In this document: positions 43,633 to 55,709 of the stretch, piece by piece | Layout of the letters: each line of letters opens with the position of its first letter | How positions within the stretch are numbered: position 1 is the stretch's first letter | NCBI GenBank assembly: GCA_029532415.1 | Contig: JAQOTA010000035.1 | Span: 124,001-188,000, forward strand | Length of the DNA stretch: 64,000 bases | Source of the DNA: Marasmius tenuissimus | Lineage: Eukaryota > Basidiomycota > Agaricomycetes > Agaricales > Marasmiaceae | Direction: 5' to 3' | Made by a program: the position numbers and the translations under genes | Notes under the pieces: model-generated | Databases searched by the model: none | The model's input: only the letters and a program-made list of their open reading frames with translations | Told to the model about the DNA's origin: nothing

Positions 43633-46604
43633 TGAACAGTTTTTTTTTTGCCGCTGGCTGAGGTACCAGTGGCGGTGTAATGACATTTAGTCTCTCAACA
43701 CAATGACGATAACGGACACCTCAACACCATATGCATACTGCCATATCTTCCTTCACCACTTTATGAACATGACTTTTTTAATTTCAAAACAGATTCCATG
43801 AGTTCAGTTTTGCTAACAGGACACCTAATATATGTCAGCTTCTAAAGTTGTTCCTCAAGTTCCGTTTTTTCAAGTTTCGCTGTGGAAGATACGTTGCTTA
43901 GTCTTAGTCTATCCTTTGAAATAAGACACTTACCATGACACTGGCTCAGTTCAATCTTCTAGTTGAGTAGCAAACACCTCCAGGACAAGCAGGAAACCTT
44001 GATGTAAGATGGGAGAGCTACTTTTAAACAGGAGACGATAGCAGTTTGAGGAACATCAAAAATGACCCTCAATCCTGCAGGCCAAGCTGTACTCTCTTTG
44101 GAACAGCTTGCCTTGCGTGCGGTACGGGGGAGAAAGTTCTTTATTCAGGCTCAAAATCATAATAACAACACCATCCATAGTGTCAAATCACGGGACTGCA
44201 AGGGATGGTTACATTGGGAGAGAAGGAACACAAGCTTTCCTTGCTAAAAGCACAAATTGATTCTTCTACAGCCATGAGTTACCCCTCCTAAGCTTGCGAG
44301 AGTCTTGCAGAATTGATGTGTATGTGTCACGTCCCTTCTATTGAAGCACTGAACAGAGAACTTACCTGAGGATGTAAGTAACAATTGGCGAAGCCACGGA
44401 AGGCAGCTCAAATTATCTTGCCTAACTAATCCTCGTTCGGCAGCAGTGGATCATTATGCCTGTGAGGGCCGAGAAAACCTTTCAGCCTCCTCACCCCTGT
44501 AACCATCAACATTTGTGCCATTGCATGTGTACAAAAGGCGCCTCCGGTAACGGTCAGAAGACCATCCAGTACTTGTCATGATCCGGTTCACACATCCAGC
44601 ATATGAGACTTCCTCTTGGGACTTCTGAGTTCTCTCACTTCCGCCCTTGTATTTCATATTCTCCATTTAGTATATTAGCTCTCTCTTTGTATCTAGTTCA
44701 ATAGCCAAATCATCTTTATTCTCATCTGATTCTCCATTTATTCCTCTCAGAGAGTCAGCCTTTGCCAAGGTCAGACTGTTCCATCTTGCGGCACATCTTG
44801 ATCCTCACAGGACTGTCTTCAGGGAGCTGGTGATTAGTTGAGCTCAGCCTCCAACAAGGCTATCTGACAAGCAAAAAGGTGTGCTATCCCTTGTACCTTG
44901 TAATCTGTTTAGCGGCCGCGATCTGACAGATGGAAACTTGGGCTCTACTCAGAATCTTCCGCCGCCTCCGGTAGCAAGAGTTGTCAAAGACAAGAAACCA
45001 AGAAATACAAACCCGTGCAACCCTCCTCCGCTTTTTAGATCGTCATCGAATACACAACCCACTGTCTCAACTCTCTCCTATGAATTCACTGCTGGCCCTT
45101 CTGCACCGACCTCCGTACTCCAGTAAACACATACTACACCCACTATGAATACTCCGAAACTTTTTCCTTGCTGTTCATAGTGTAAAATGCAATAGCGATG
45201 GCTCTTAGTGCAGTTTCAAGGTTACTGCCAGCCAACAAAGAAATGTATTCTAGAGGATACGAGGGGTAGAATTCGATGTTGTAGCGCTGGATGATTTGGA
45301 TAAGTGCTGGTTTCTTTGCAATAAGAGGCTCTTCAATATAGTTGGTCAGGATTTGGCAGCCAAATGTGGTCTCCATCGGGGACAGAATACAGAATGCAAG
45401 TACGTGTTGACGGTCAAGAAGCAAGTCGCGCCAATGTGACATATGTGATTACTCGATATAGGTGCAGAATTCCAGAAAGAACCAATCTAACTAAATAAGG
45501 CTAAAGGACCTCTGGCCATTTTCAGCCCCGAGCAGCCCGAAAATGTCTGGCTGAAAATTTGATTCCGTTTTGCAGGCCCCTCACTACTCAGCTTGCTCGT
45601 CAGTGAGCGGGCCGGTGACAGGCCACACTATACCTCAAGGCTGTCAGTGTCGGGACAAGACCTTTTGAAGGTCAAAGGGACTACTTTGTTGTGGGCTATT
45701 CTATTGCTGACTTGTATCTGAACGGGGTCATCTTTGTACTTGAATTGGATAGGGACGTGAGATTAACAGTAAGAACTGAAGACCTCATTATCAGTGGCTG
45801 TTCATGGCCGTCGACACAGGTACCCGTGGTAGGTACTAGGTATGGACTCTGACTTGCTAATATCATCCCTGATCGTACAAGGCTTTTCACAGGCGGAAAA
45901 TGAAATGGACCTACCCACGAGCTCGTCTTTTCTTCATGGCACAACCAACAATAACTCCTCTGTTTTCACACTTTCTCAGCGACGTTCCTGATTAGTATCT
46001 TTTGTGATAGACATTATCACAACAATGACTTACAGTCTTTGTGACAATTGATTTGCGCAAGCCAAAACTTGAATTCACTATCTGTGATTTACTAAACTCG
46101 CTGTTAAGAGAATCAATTTAATAGAATTTTTCTGGATCAGACGCGACCCCCGCTCCCATTGACGCTTCATCAGTCACCTTCAGCGGCAGGTTCAACAGTC
46201 CAATAATCGCCGGAATGGCCCTAAACCTATTATTTGGGAACAAGGAAAGAGCCCAAATATTGGTAAGTATGGTCAGACTCAGAAGATCTCCACTTATCTA
46301 GAAGTTGTGTTATTATTGTCAAGTCGCTAACAGTGCCAGTCGATATTCCAGTATGGCAACCTCAGCCTGATTACCCGTAATGCCTCTTGGACTCTGCTAC
46401 ACATTTCTCATTGTATGATATCATTGCCCTTGGACCTACATTACTCATATACTCCTCAGTACTCCACAACCCTTTGCCTTACTGATTGTACTTACTCCTA
46501 CATACATCATGCACAGTACATTCTACTCCATTCTACCATATTCTAGCTATCTTGTACTCTTGTATATAAGCTAGCTAGGAATACCATACTACCTCAGTGG
46601 TTTG
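43633..46604. other. No confident gene; possible exon debris
   Basis: Two stretches look exon-like on +: 44881-45126 (PPPPVARVVKDKKPRNTNPCNPP) and about 46130-46262 (SDATPAPIDASSVTFSGRF..NKERAQIL) ending at a GTAAGT donor. A 99-codon minus ORF at 45143-45442 has no recognised domain. 46330-46604 has LTR-like features (TATA-like TGTATATAAGCTAGC) and receives the solo LTR at 46605. Confidence 0.3.
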
Positions 46605-47060
46605 TGTTAAGCCAGCATAGTTAAAGTGCACAGTGGGTATAACGAAGTAAACCTCACATGGGTAATACACAGAGTGTTCTTGTAGACTTGAGATGCTTGT
46701 GAAGAGGTGATAATCAAGTGGATTGTCCTAAGGCTTAAGGCCTTGGAATACCAGCTTTTATACACAAGTTTCTGTACATGTAAGAGTAATTACAAGACTA
46801 TGAAACTACTACTAGAAGTAGGTATTTAGCCAATACTAATGAGTCTTTTATCCATTGTGCCTCGCACTTTGGACTATAAGCATCATACTTGATGTAACTA
46901 CATACGTAGTAGATATCTACAGTGTCATTTGTGAAGCAATAACTACGTAGATACATTCTTGCATGAGAGCGCAAGTGTTCCTAGAGGCGTAGCTCTATAA
47001 ATAGTGTGATGCGTAAACAACACGTCAATATGTATCACAGGATATCCATCATGTTCAACA
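46605..47060. mobile_element. Solo LTR, family D, copy 3
   Basis: 456 bp, TGTTAAGCCAGCATAG...CATCATGTTCAACA, flanked by GTTTG at 46600-46604 and 47061-47065. Shares the MGCGTAAACAACACGTCAA block with copies at 27450 and 30507. Confidence 0.9.
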
Positions 47061-49508
47061 GTTTGTTCACCACTGCCTGAGGCATTCTGCCTACTGTCTT
47101 TTCTCTCCTGCTCCCTGCAGTATTGCAACTCCGTCCCAGTGCACATTTCTCTTGAGCGCATAAGAGAAAAGCTGAGTGTGAAAATCAACAATTTGTGGGA
47201 CTGGAAGAAAGCCTTCGTAGGGCTCGGACTGGAAGTTGAGTAGAATGATGGGGCTACAACCCCTGCATCTGGGCAGGCTCTCAAAGCCAGCCAATGTAGG
47301 ACAAGTGACAGTCAGAGCTAAGAGAGTCCAGGAGTATCTTTTCACAACAGAGTAATTTCTCATCCAATCAGATACGTAGAAGTTTCAAAGCTCACTCGCA
47401 TCACGGTAGGGCAACGGTGAGGCCTTTTCAGACTCGACAACAGTACCTCGTAAGCTGCCAGTGGAGGAACCGAGTTGGCTGGGAGAGTGGAGGGAAGGGG
47501 ACAAAGAGCAGAAAGACGGAGAGGGAGGCGAGGAAGGAAGAGAGGAGGGGTAACGAGAAACAACAGCCCACACGAGATAGACCAACAAAACCACACGCCG
47601 AAATGACGTCACTGAACAGGGTTTTACCCCTAGGCGCAATGAAACCAGACATTGGAAATCGTAGTCGAACGGCAGGGGTAGGTTTTGTCCCACTCGACTT
47701 TCTCTGGAGGTCCAGCACAGGACCACCAATCACGTCGAGAATGGACGAGTCATATCTCTTACTACACGAAGCATCACTCAACGATACCAAAATCAGGCCT
47801 CTTGTCGTATTTGTTTTTATTTCGCGAGCCTCGAGTCTGAGCCGACCTTGAAACCCTCAAGCAGAGAACATGGTGGTTCGGGGGAGAGGTTAGGTTAGGT
47901 TAGGTTAGGTTAGGTTGAGATGACGTCGCCATCGCAAGCCTGACGCCGTGAGACCATCACGGAGACAAAGCACCCGGTGGCGATGCACCTGCCCTCACCT
48001 GCCTTTCTTCTCAACCCCCATCAATACTTGACGCGTCGTTGTCTATAACGGTGAGCACGATCTCTAGCACAGCGTTCTACGCTCTCAAACCTACAGTTCT
48101 ACGTCTATGAATAACCATTACAAACCAGAAGTCAAGTTAAACGGTCAATAATGGCGAGCTAAACATCGTGGAGGCTTTTCGTGATGATAACAATCTGGTC
48201 TATGTGAGTTGTTGTAGGTAATTATTCTTCTTGCGCTCTACTGACTCGTTACTCTTAGTTCAAAAGACGAGTAGCGTATTACGACATGCAAAATGAGGTC
48301 AATTCGAACTACATGTGCAGAGAGAGGAAGATCACGCCGATTCGCGTTCCAGATATTCTTGCTGAATGCAGATTAATAGCGATCTTTTCTCGGAGTAGGA
48401 ATTGGTTGGATGAGGAGGCTCGATATTCGTGAGCATACCTTCTATCCACTTGACCTTTCGTTCTGATACTTGTGGTCAGAAATTGGTTGTAACGCGAGTT
48501 GCTCAGGACTTAGCGGATAGAATCTCCTCCTCGCAAAGCAGCTTAGGAAGGCTCTGCCGTTGGATATCCACTCGTCATATTCGTGCCCGTGTTTGGTGTT
48601 CTCGGTCCAGAACATCACTTTGCTGGTTAGAATGGACACTTGCGCTGGGCTTAGCCGAAGAGAGAATGATACTGGGTTAAGAACATGGTAAGTGTCTTTG
48701 CTTTTGCCTACTATTGGCGTGCAATCTGGCCTTGTTCGTGATTCTATTGCTCTTTTCAAATGTCCGCTGGCGTAATCTCAAACACGGGAATTGCACGACC
48801 TCCCCGATTCCCTCGCCTCAGTAATGGATCTGGGCATCTGGCTTTGTTACGCGCCAATTGTACCACCTCTCTAGGTAAGTACTCATCCGCTTCACCGTAG
48901 CGGCTCTGGACTAAGGTTTTGAACCGGGTATGTAAATACTCTTCTAGGGGAAAACCTCCGATGCTCGCGAATCGTAGAAACATGGGCAAGGATCTTCGTG
49001 ATTGGCCTCGGGTGTGTCCATTGTCCAGTATACGGCCATCAACTCAATAATCGTCCTTTCTCGGCAAGTGTAGATTTCAAGAGTTCAGAAAGTCATGCGA
49101 TGTAATCAGTATGCAAGTCAGCCACGTCCTCATTCCTATATGATGAGGCGTTGAACTGACCTCGACCATTTTTATATAACGTTTTCACGACTACCTTCAA
49201 TCATTTTCATCTTACGATCGTGAGCTCGTACCGCCTTATAATGGCCCTCTCTCGGGGTGTCGACGTATCATGTTACTAGTTATTCGGATTCATGGATATG
49301 GATAAACAGTTGCAGACGATTGCAAGTCTGTATCACGCACAGACCTGATAAACTACTCTACCTTGGCATCATGGCACCATCTGACGGGCTTCTGGCTCCC
49401 TTCTTCGTTGTGAATGCTGACCTGTGGGACATTACAATGGCGAACGGCTAGATAATGTAGATAGGAATACACTTTGCGCTGCATAAATATCAGGTATGTT
49501 CGGTACAA
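47061..49508. repeat. Segmental duplication, right copy (partner 15.6-17.1 kb), no confident gene
   Basis: Blocks near 47220-47410 and 48800-49260 are collinear with the left copy. ORFs of 100-144 codons near 47417-47851 lie on both strands and lack motifs. A minus-strand open stretch at 48756-48989 (FLRFASIGGFPLEEYL) is a possible exon remnant. A GATGACGTCGCC..CCCGGTGGCGATGCACCTG block near 47920-47980 recurs near 54725-54790. Confidence 0.5.
47887..47916 (+). repeat. Microsatellite (AGGTT)6
   Basis: Six perfect AGGTT units. The unit equals TTAGG when rotated but the array is short and internal. Confidence 0.9.
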
Positions 49509-49922
49509 TCAATAGTCCGAGCACGAAGCCTCTGTGCCAACGTTTACTCCGTCCGGGATATCGTTGATGTTGTAGTTGTACCTGTCAGGTCATAAGCACG
49601 TGAGAACCTCAGCGATAACGGCGAGCATACCAAACATAGTGTCCTTTCACCGGATTCCCGTAGTTGACTCGGATACGGTTACACTAGTAATGAATGTCAG
49701 TACGAGGGCTACCCAACAGTGAACATCGAGGAGAAATACGGGACTTACAGGTCTCTCGAGGTTACAGGCATCAGCAATACCGCTTCCAGGGCAGTTGCGC
49801 AAGTCATTGGGTTCGCCTTTCAAGAGGGCATCGGGTGGGATAAGTTGTCTGCCTTGGATGTTGGCAGCTGAAGTGGCGGTCGCACAGGCAGCGATGGTGA
49901 CGAAGAGAGTCGTGAACTGCAT
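49509..49922 (-). CDS. Small secreted four-cysteine protein, copy 1
   Basis: 99-aa precursor from exons 49749-49922, 49631-49683 and 49509-49581 (introns 49684-49748 and 49582-49630, GT-AG). MQFTTLFVTIAACATATSA is a typical signal peptide and the early QGRQL may be a processing site. The mature part has four cysteines (RNCPGSG, ADACNLE, CNRIRVNYG, ASCSDY), enough for two disulphides, and conserved HYVWYNYNINDIPDGVNVG. It is 65% or so like the gene at 51991 by eye, with the same intron phases. Secreted, role unknown; effector-like by size only. No toxin motif is recognised. Confidence 0.85.
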
Positions 49923-51049
49923 GATAAGACGTTAGGAAAGATTGAGAACAGGTTACGATGAATGTACTGGGAGTGGGATAATGAAAACAGAAACGAGTTT
50001 GAAGGTAGCTTTTATGCTTTGCTACGAGCATGACGCATGAGATTATCAGGACTTCAAGGTTTCTCGTATCCCAATACGCAGGAACCAAAGGGTCTCCACA
50101 AAATGTGTTTCGTTCGAAGAATGGACTCCAAAAACCGTTTTAGGACTGAGTCGTGCAGTGCCCTCCCCCCTAGAGAACCCTGGGTTGAGCGGTGAACTGT
50201 TGTGGAGTGAATTGGGAGCCTAGCCGGGTATGGCAACTGCCAGTGCCAAGCGCAATCTGAAACTGAGAATTGCCGAGTCGTAGCCGGCAGTCAATTGTCG
50301 GTACAAACGTTATGGGTCCTATGTACATCGGCGGCAAGACAGCTGCCATAGCGGGTTTTTACCAGGTACCTAGACTTCTCTCTGGATTTTGGAAAGACTA
50401 CGCGTGGTGAGATTCTCCCGTGCTCTCGGAGTCCTGAGGTACTCCTGAGTCTTCTGGGAGCTGAAACGTCGAAAAAAGGCGGTGCCTCGACTAAGTTGAG
50501 ACCTGATAGTCGCGGGACTCGAATGAGATCCTCGCCAAGGAATTCACTGAGTGAGATATGTGAGGCGTAACTTCAGTGGGTAGCCACTATACACACTGGG
50601 ATGGATGAATTGTGTAGCGCGTTCAGCGCTGTTGCATTTGAGGCAGTATGCTGCTCACGAACAATGATGAGTGGAGTAGATACCGGTGTGTCCGCCAGCG
50701 GGTTTTTCCTGTGGTTTCTCGAGCGATCCTCATCAGGTTTAGCCGGGAACGCAGCTCGCCGTATTTAACGGCTTGTTAGTTGGCTTGGCATCAAATCTAA
50801 TACACCCTGGCTCTCGAACATTTGGGCGCTCTCTCCACGGTCACGATTATCGATGGGTAATTCTCAAACAGCTTGTCGTGGTTCAAATAAAGACAAAACA
50901 GACGGGGCAGACATACAAGCAATAAATGGGGAATTACGCAAAATCTACGAATAAGTATCTGATTCGGGAAACCTGGCGGCAGAGCAAGATCGCCGTCAAC
51001 TTATGATAAACGGCAGTCCAGCGGGTAGTCACCCCAAAAGCCAAGGGCG
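49923..51049. other. No recognised gene
   Basis: Upstream region of the secreted-protein gene at 49509. No supported coding region or repeat. Confidence 0.4.
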
Positions 51050-51350
51050 TTGTTGATGTTGAATAACAGCGTTCTCAAGATCCACCCTCTTGACAAGTTG
51101 ATGCTATTTTAGAGTATCTCTACGAGAACTTCAATGGTCTTTAACCGTTACATGCCACCAACTAACCCAGAGTACAAAGTGAGCACACAAGGGACAAGGA
51201 GTCTGAGACGCAGAATGGCACCTTGCAGATGATTGAGCTTGCCTTTCGAACGGTGCTCGGATAAAAGGGTAACACAGATGCCTTGGAAGTTGGCTGCTAA
51301 AGCATCATTAACACAGGCAGCGATGACAAGTAGGGTCACGACCGAACTAT
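51050..51350 (-). pseudogene. Small secreted protein relic
   Basis: Minus-strand reading VVTLLVIAACVNDALAANFQG matches the signal peptide and first mature residues of the gene at 49509. The rest has diverged (KGKLNHLQGA) and an exon-3-like FNINNALG lies near 51065. The initiator ATG and splice sites are not preserved. Confidence 0.55.
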
Positions 51351-51990
51351 CTGGTTTATTGATTTCAAATCAGGTGATTTGAAGCGTTCAGGAAGCTTTA
51401 TTGGCTACCACAATTAGTCGGACCTGCGGGCACTCCATCGGACTCCATGTTTCAGGTATGTACCATGTTTCAAAACTGAGTCCTTCGGTGTTCTCGCTCA
51501 CAAGTAACAATAAGCCTAACCTTCGCAAAGTGGGCTTTTCCGAATCTCATATGCGCCTAACCAGGTATAGTTGCCAAGAAGACTAGCCAAGCAAAATGTT
51601 GCGCCACAACCGGCAAATCTTTATCGGCAGGCTAGAAACCGGCATACAGCCACTTGAAACGACTCCTCCAGAGTCTACAGAGCTCCCGCATAGCTATGAT
51701 TGAGTCGCTGTGGAGTAATCGATACAGCGTTCCAGATGCTTTTGGAGCGAGAATAAGGTGCTGTGGGGCAACAATTGGATCCCAACTGCGGCAAACGACT
51801 ACGGCGGGATAACTTGTTCGAAGTCAAGTTCTTCATTTTCCCGGAGGCTGGTAGACTCACAAATAATAATGCACGAACGTATACGTATAAAAGCTGACAA
51901 CCACCTGGCTAGAAGTCCTCATCACCCCCCAAGTTCAATCCTATCAAGATTACCACAACCTCACCAACAAACCAAACACTTCTTCTCATC
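51351..51990. promoter_or_regulatory. Presumed promoter region of the secreted-protein gene at 51991
   Basis: No gene. A TATA-like CGTATAAAAGC lies near 51885, about 100 bases before the ATG, with a pyrimidine-rich leader (CATCACCCCCC, CACTTCTTCTCATC) between. Confidence 0.5.
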
Positions 51991-52414
51991 ATGCAATTCA
52001 CAACCGTATTCGTCACCATTGCCGCTTGCGCCACTGCTGCCTTCGCCGCCTCGACTCCAGAGGTCCAGCGTCGCACCCCAGTCGGGAGTCCCGGGAGCTT
52101 GCTCAACTGCCCTCCTGGAGGCACTGCTGACAAGTGTACCCTCGAAGAACCCGTGAGCTCCTATAACTCGCTCAAGTTTCTCGTAATCCAGGACGCTAAT
52201 ACCCTGCTTCTGTTTTCTTAGTGCAAACGCATCCGTATCAACTACGGTCAGAAGGAGAATGGTCATTACATCTGGTAAGGCTCAACTACCCGCTTTTTCC
52301 ACGACTCCGAATTGCACACTTATTCGGGATGGGGATTATAGGTTCAACAACGACATTAACAACATCCCCAACGGTGTTCAAGTTGGTGTCGAGAAGTCAT
52401 GCTCCGACTACTAG
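51991..52414 (+). CDS. Small secreted four-cysteine protein, copy 2
   Basis: 95-aa precursor from exons 51991-52152, 52222-52274 and 52342-52414 (total 288 nt, introns of 69 and 67 nt). Signal peptide MQFTTVFVTIAACATAAFA, then ASTPEVQRR with a dibasic RR that could be a Kex2-type site. Cysteines sit in LLNCPPGG, ADKCTLE, CKRIRINYG and KSCSDY, at the same places as in the gene at 49509. Best-preserved member of the family, with a clear TATA-like element upstream. Secreted; function unknown. The remnant at 17080 is its closest relative in the window. Confidence 0.88.
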
Positions 52415-53098
52415 GCTAACGTTCTCGACGAGCAATGATTGAGAAGATATAAGTATGTATGATGTGTTGTCGAATACAAGCAGATATTTTTGGAAGATCT
52501 TAGTCGTAAGCCACTATTGGCATTTATTTTTGCTAACTACTCGGGGGGTAAGGTGGTCCGAGCCTCGTCAACGCTCTCGTTCTCCGTCAAGGCCTCGAGA
52601 CCCAAGTTCTTGGTGCCTCGCGTGATTGAAGAACCGGCACGTTTGTCTCTCTCTTCCTCGATATCTACGATTCGTGATAGTCAAAAAGGATTCAATAGCC
52701 ATAGGAGTAACAAACGGGCATATACGTATCACATGTAATTTGGGCAGCGCAGTGTAAGAGATTTGAAGAGAGTAAAAAAATCGGTAAGGAACGTGGATTG
52801 GCAGCTCCTCAGTAGCTCCCGTCAGTTGGAGGTGAACAACACGAGATAGATGCGATAGGCATAGTAGAATGAGCAATAAACGGGCATAGTGATTTAGGGA
52901 GCGTGGTAACTTTCTATGAGGGGATCAAGAATAAGGAATGGCACGGGAAGCGCCTCCGAGTGAAGGTGCTTAAAAAAATGAAAGTCGAAAGTGAGAATAC
53001 GCGGGATTCGAGTCTAAGCAAAAGATACCTCTGAACGATGGGCAGAGAGTAACAGAGGGAAAACGTTGCTATACCCTTATAGACCATCTTCCGTTCAT
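52415..53098. other. No recognised gene
   Basis: Intergenic space between convergent genes at 51991 (+) and 53099 (-). Small ORFs only. Confidence 0.4.
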
Positions 53099-53921
53099 CT
53101 AGGCAGGCGCTTCGATCTTCAGCTCCTGAACGCTATTGGCCAGTACGTTGTTAACGGCATTATTATTGACCTGGAGAGCCGCGAGAGCGGCCTCATTCGG
53201 ACTAAAACTCGCAGTCAACACTTCCCCTTCCTCAGTAACCTAACCTCAAAGAAAAGACTCACCCAAATATGGGAGCGATCTTGATATCGCCCTTGAACTC
53301 GTTGCCAAATACAATCAAATCGAAGGATATGCAAAGCCAGAAATCTTTGACATAGATCCTGATCCATCCGTTGAATTTGAGTGATTTAACGTTGATCTTG
53401 ATGCCGTCCAAGGTGAGGGTTCCGGTAAATTCACCGATCTTGACTGACTCGACGGGGAGAGGGTATTTGATATACACTTGGATCTCGCACTCCAAGGTGA
53501 GTACGTTGATCCATCCACGAAGCTGGAGAGGGGTTTGCATGAGTATACTACAGTCCGAGCCAGGCTCAAGATGGTGAGATACCTGGAGTATGACGGGTCC
53601 AATAGGGATGTCGATCGAGACTTTCACCCTGCGGAGAGCGGTTGCGCCGAAAGATGCAGATTTGGTGACCGCAAAGACATGATACTTCTCTCCATTACTT
53701 TCTTGAACAAACATCTGCTCGTCGAGCAAGTCTTGGAGCTCTATAAACAGGTAGAGTGGTATTCAAAAAACGGCGCGGCGTGACGAGCTCCTTGTGCTTC
53801 GAACTTACCAAGAGCCTGGGCCGTTTGTCGGTCTACATGATATGAGAACTGGGTCAGTAAAGTCACGGTATTGTAGCACGTTAAAGGGCGCACCGAAAAT
53901 GGCTTGTGTAGGGTAAAGCAT
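53099..53921 (-). CDS. Unknown beta-rich protein, four exons
   Basis: 210-aa model from exons 53894-53921, 53809-53832, 53263-53740 and 53099-53201, sum 633 nt, introns 61, 68 and 61 nt with GT-AG ends. Start MLYPTQAIF at ATG 53919-53921. After LELQDLLDEQMFVQESNGEKYHV the protein alternates hydrophobic strands: VSIDIPIGPVILQVS, LRGWINVLTLECEIQVYIKYPLP, SVKIGEFTGTLTLDGIKI, NGWIRIYVKDFWLCISFDLIV, GDIKIAPIFG. It closes with an Ala/Asn/Val-rich helix (NEAALAALQVNNNAVNNVLA). No signal peptide or membrane helix. I do not recognise the family. A relative lies at 55278. Micro-exons of 28 and 24 nt are the least certain part. Confidence 0.7.
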
Positions 53922-55277
53922 TCTTGCAGAAGGGAATGTGGCTTGACTGACTAGCAGGTAACGAACGTGTAGGAGTGTGAAAAGAGTTCAAGAATGTGAG
54001 GGTCTAGTGTTCCATGCAATTTTCTTATATGTGTTCGCTCGGACACCTAGACCAAATTCAACTGTCAGTCATGCGTTCGTTGCACTAGGAAACTCGGCAC
54101 TGTCTCTCCTATGCGGGATTTTGGATACAGCTGGCAACGATAATGTGGCTTCTGAATTCTCCGCTGTGCATCAGCTGAACGGAACATACAGACCGCCGAA
54201 CGTTGCGCAATGGAGAGCGCTTCTTGAATAATTGTGGCCCCAGGAACATACACGATGTCTGCGTTGAACCTCAGGTGCCTCTATTTTCCTCGTTTACCGA
54301 GTTCTCGTCAGTCTTAGACTTAGAAAGCGCTGTGTTGGGAAGATCCAGATGGGAGTAGGTCGAATGTACTTGGATCGCCTGAAACGAAACGATCGATCTT
54401 CCCAATCCTGATACTTGCTTTGACAGTCGAGTGCCAGGAAAGTTGATATGAAGGATTTGGTCGTCTAATCGGGCTGAAGGAAGGTTTATAGCACGAAGAC
54501 CAAAGGAAAGTACTCAACGTAACCCGTTACCGAAAACGATGCGGGTCTCTTTGCAGCTTGCAACGAATTGGATTTTTTCTCGTTAGCCAGGATCCGGGAA
54601 TCGCCCTACGAGATCATGAGTCGTCGCGTTTACACACACGCCGACAGTCCTTATTCCAGGATGACACGAGATAGAGGGAACTCGCCCACAACATCGTCAT
54701 GTCCGTTCGAGGGAGAGTTCGAAATGACGTCGTCGCCGTCGTCGTGGGATCATCGCGGAGATGAGGTACCGGGTGGCGATGCACCTGGCTTCGTCCTGAC
54801 CTTCATCATCGACGACTGATAAGCTTGTGAACGCCTCTTTGATACTAACGAAGGTGGGATCCATCCCCAAACCTCGGCTCATTGTCCCAAAAACCAACTT
54901 CTCATCTCCACAGACCGAGTAGCCGCTAACACTATAGTAGTGTCGGTAACGGCGAGCTGGGGTCAACGAGGCTTTCTCACAACGGTGAACCGCTAGATAG
55001 GTAGACGGCTTCAACACTCGTGGATATGTACGTCAGTTATCGTCTGTGCAGGCTTTAGCTCTTTGTGTACTAATTCATCGTGCTTACCGAAAACATATAA
55101 AGAGTTCTACCTATGTGCGTGACAGGTACGTTCAGGCCAATCAACAGGAACGGTTCTCTCGGAAAGCTCAGGAGATATGAGGTCAGTTGCAAGTGAGCAT
55201 TCTATTTTCTTTTTTGATCTATGGCCCTTGCTTAGAGGTGAGGAGGGCTGGCCTTCATCGTTTCCACCTTTCCACCA
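53922..55277. other. No confident gene
   Basis: An 83-codon ORF at 54568-54819 (+) contains the block also found at 47.9 kb, which suggests a shared repeat and not a gene. Exons upstream of the gene at 55278 might hide near 55120-55180 but could not be modelled. Confidence 0.35.
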
Positions 55278-55709
55278 ATGCAGGTGTTCATCAAATTTGT
55301 GTTGCTTCCAGCGGAGTTTCCCCCAGTCGCCAAGCTCGATGGTAATCTCCACGACGGCGAAAACATCGCCAAAGTCGACTTCGGTGGTATCAAGGGGCCC
55401 ATCAAGGTCTACCTTCTAGACGGTTGGATGCGCTTTGGGTTCGATTTTACCTTGACCCTAGGGGACAAACACAGTGGCGACGTCCGAGTTCTGCCAGCTG
55501 GAATGTAAGAAACCAACTCATTGCTGGGTCTTGTATACTGACAGTACTGGCTTGAATTTAGTCTCTACCCCCGTTCTTCACTCGGCGAGGACAAGAAGGA
55601 GAAGAAGGAAGAAGAGAAGAAGGCAGATGAGGCGACAAAGGTCGATGACGGGAAGTCTACTGACCAAGACAGCCAGGGAACTGGAACAGAATCCACAGTT
55701 GTCGAGTAG
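55278..55709 (+). CDS. Relative of the 53099 gene with charged tail
   Basis: Exons 55278-55504 and 55562-55709 (intron 55505-55561) give 124 aa from ATG 55278 to TAG. Strands FIKFVLLPAEF, AKLDGNLHDGENIAKVDFGG, IKVYLLDGWMRFGFDFTLTLGDKHSGDVRVLPAG align with the second half of the 53099 product (GEFTGTL, NGWIRIYVKDFWLCISFDLIVFGN..GDIKIAPI). It then has a Lys/Glu-rich tail (EDKKEKKEEEKKADE) absent from the relative. The N-terminal half of the family is missing; an acceptor CAG at 55281-55283 could instead join an unseen upstream exon. Function unknown. Confidence 0.6.

Noticed and set aside
47417..47851. 144-codon ORF with basic stretch
   Set aside because: Overlapping ORFs of equal length on the other strand, compositional bias only, no domain or splice support.
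47887..47916. TTAGG-type array as a telomere relic
   Set aside because: Only six units, internal, and fungal telomeres are normally TTAGGG; a microsatellite is the simpler reading.
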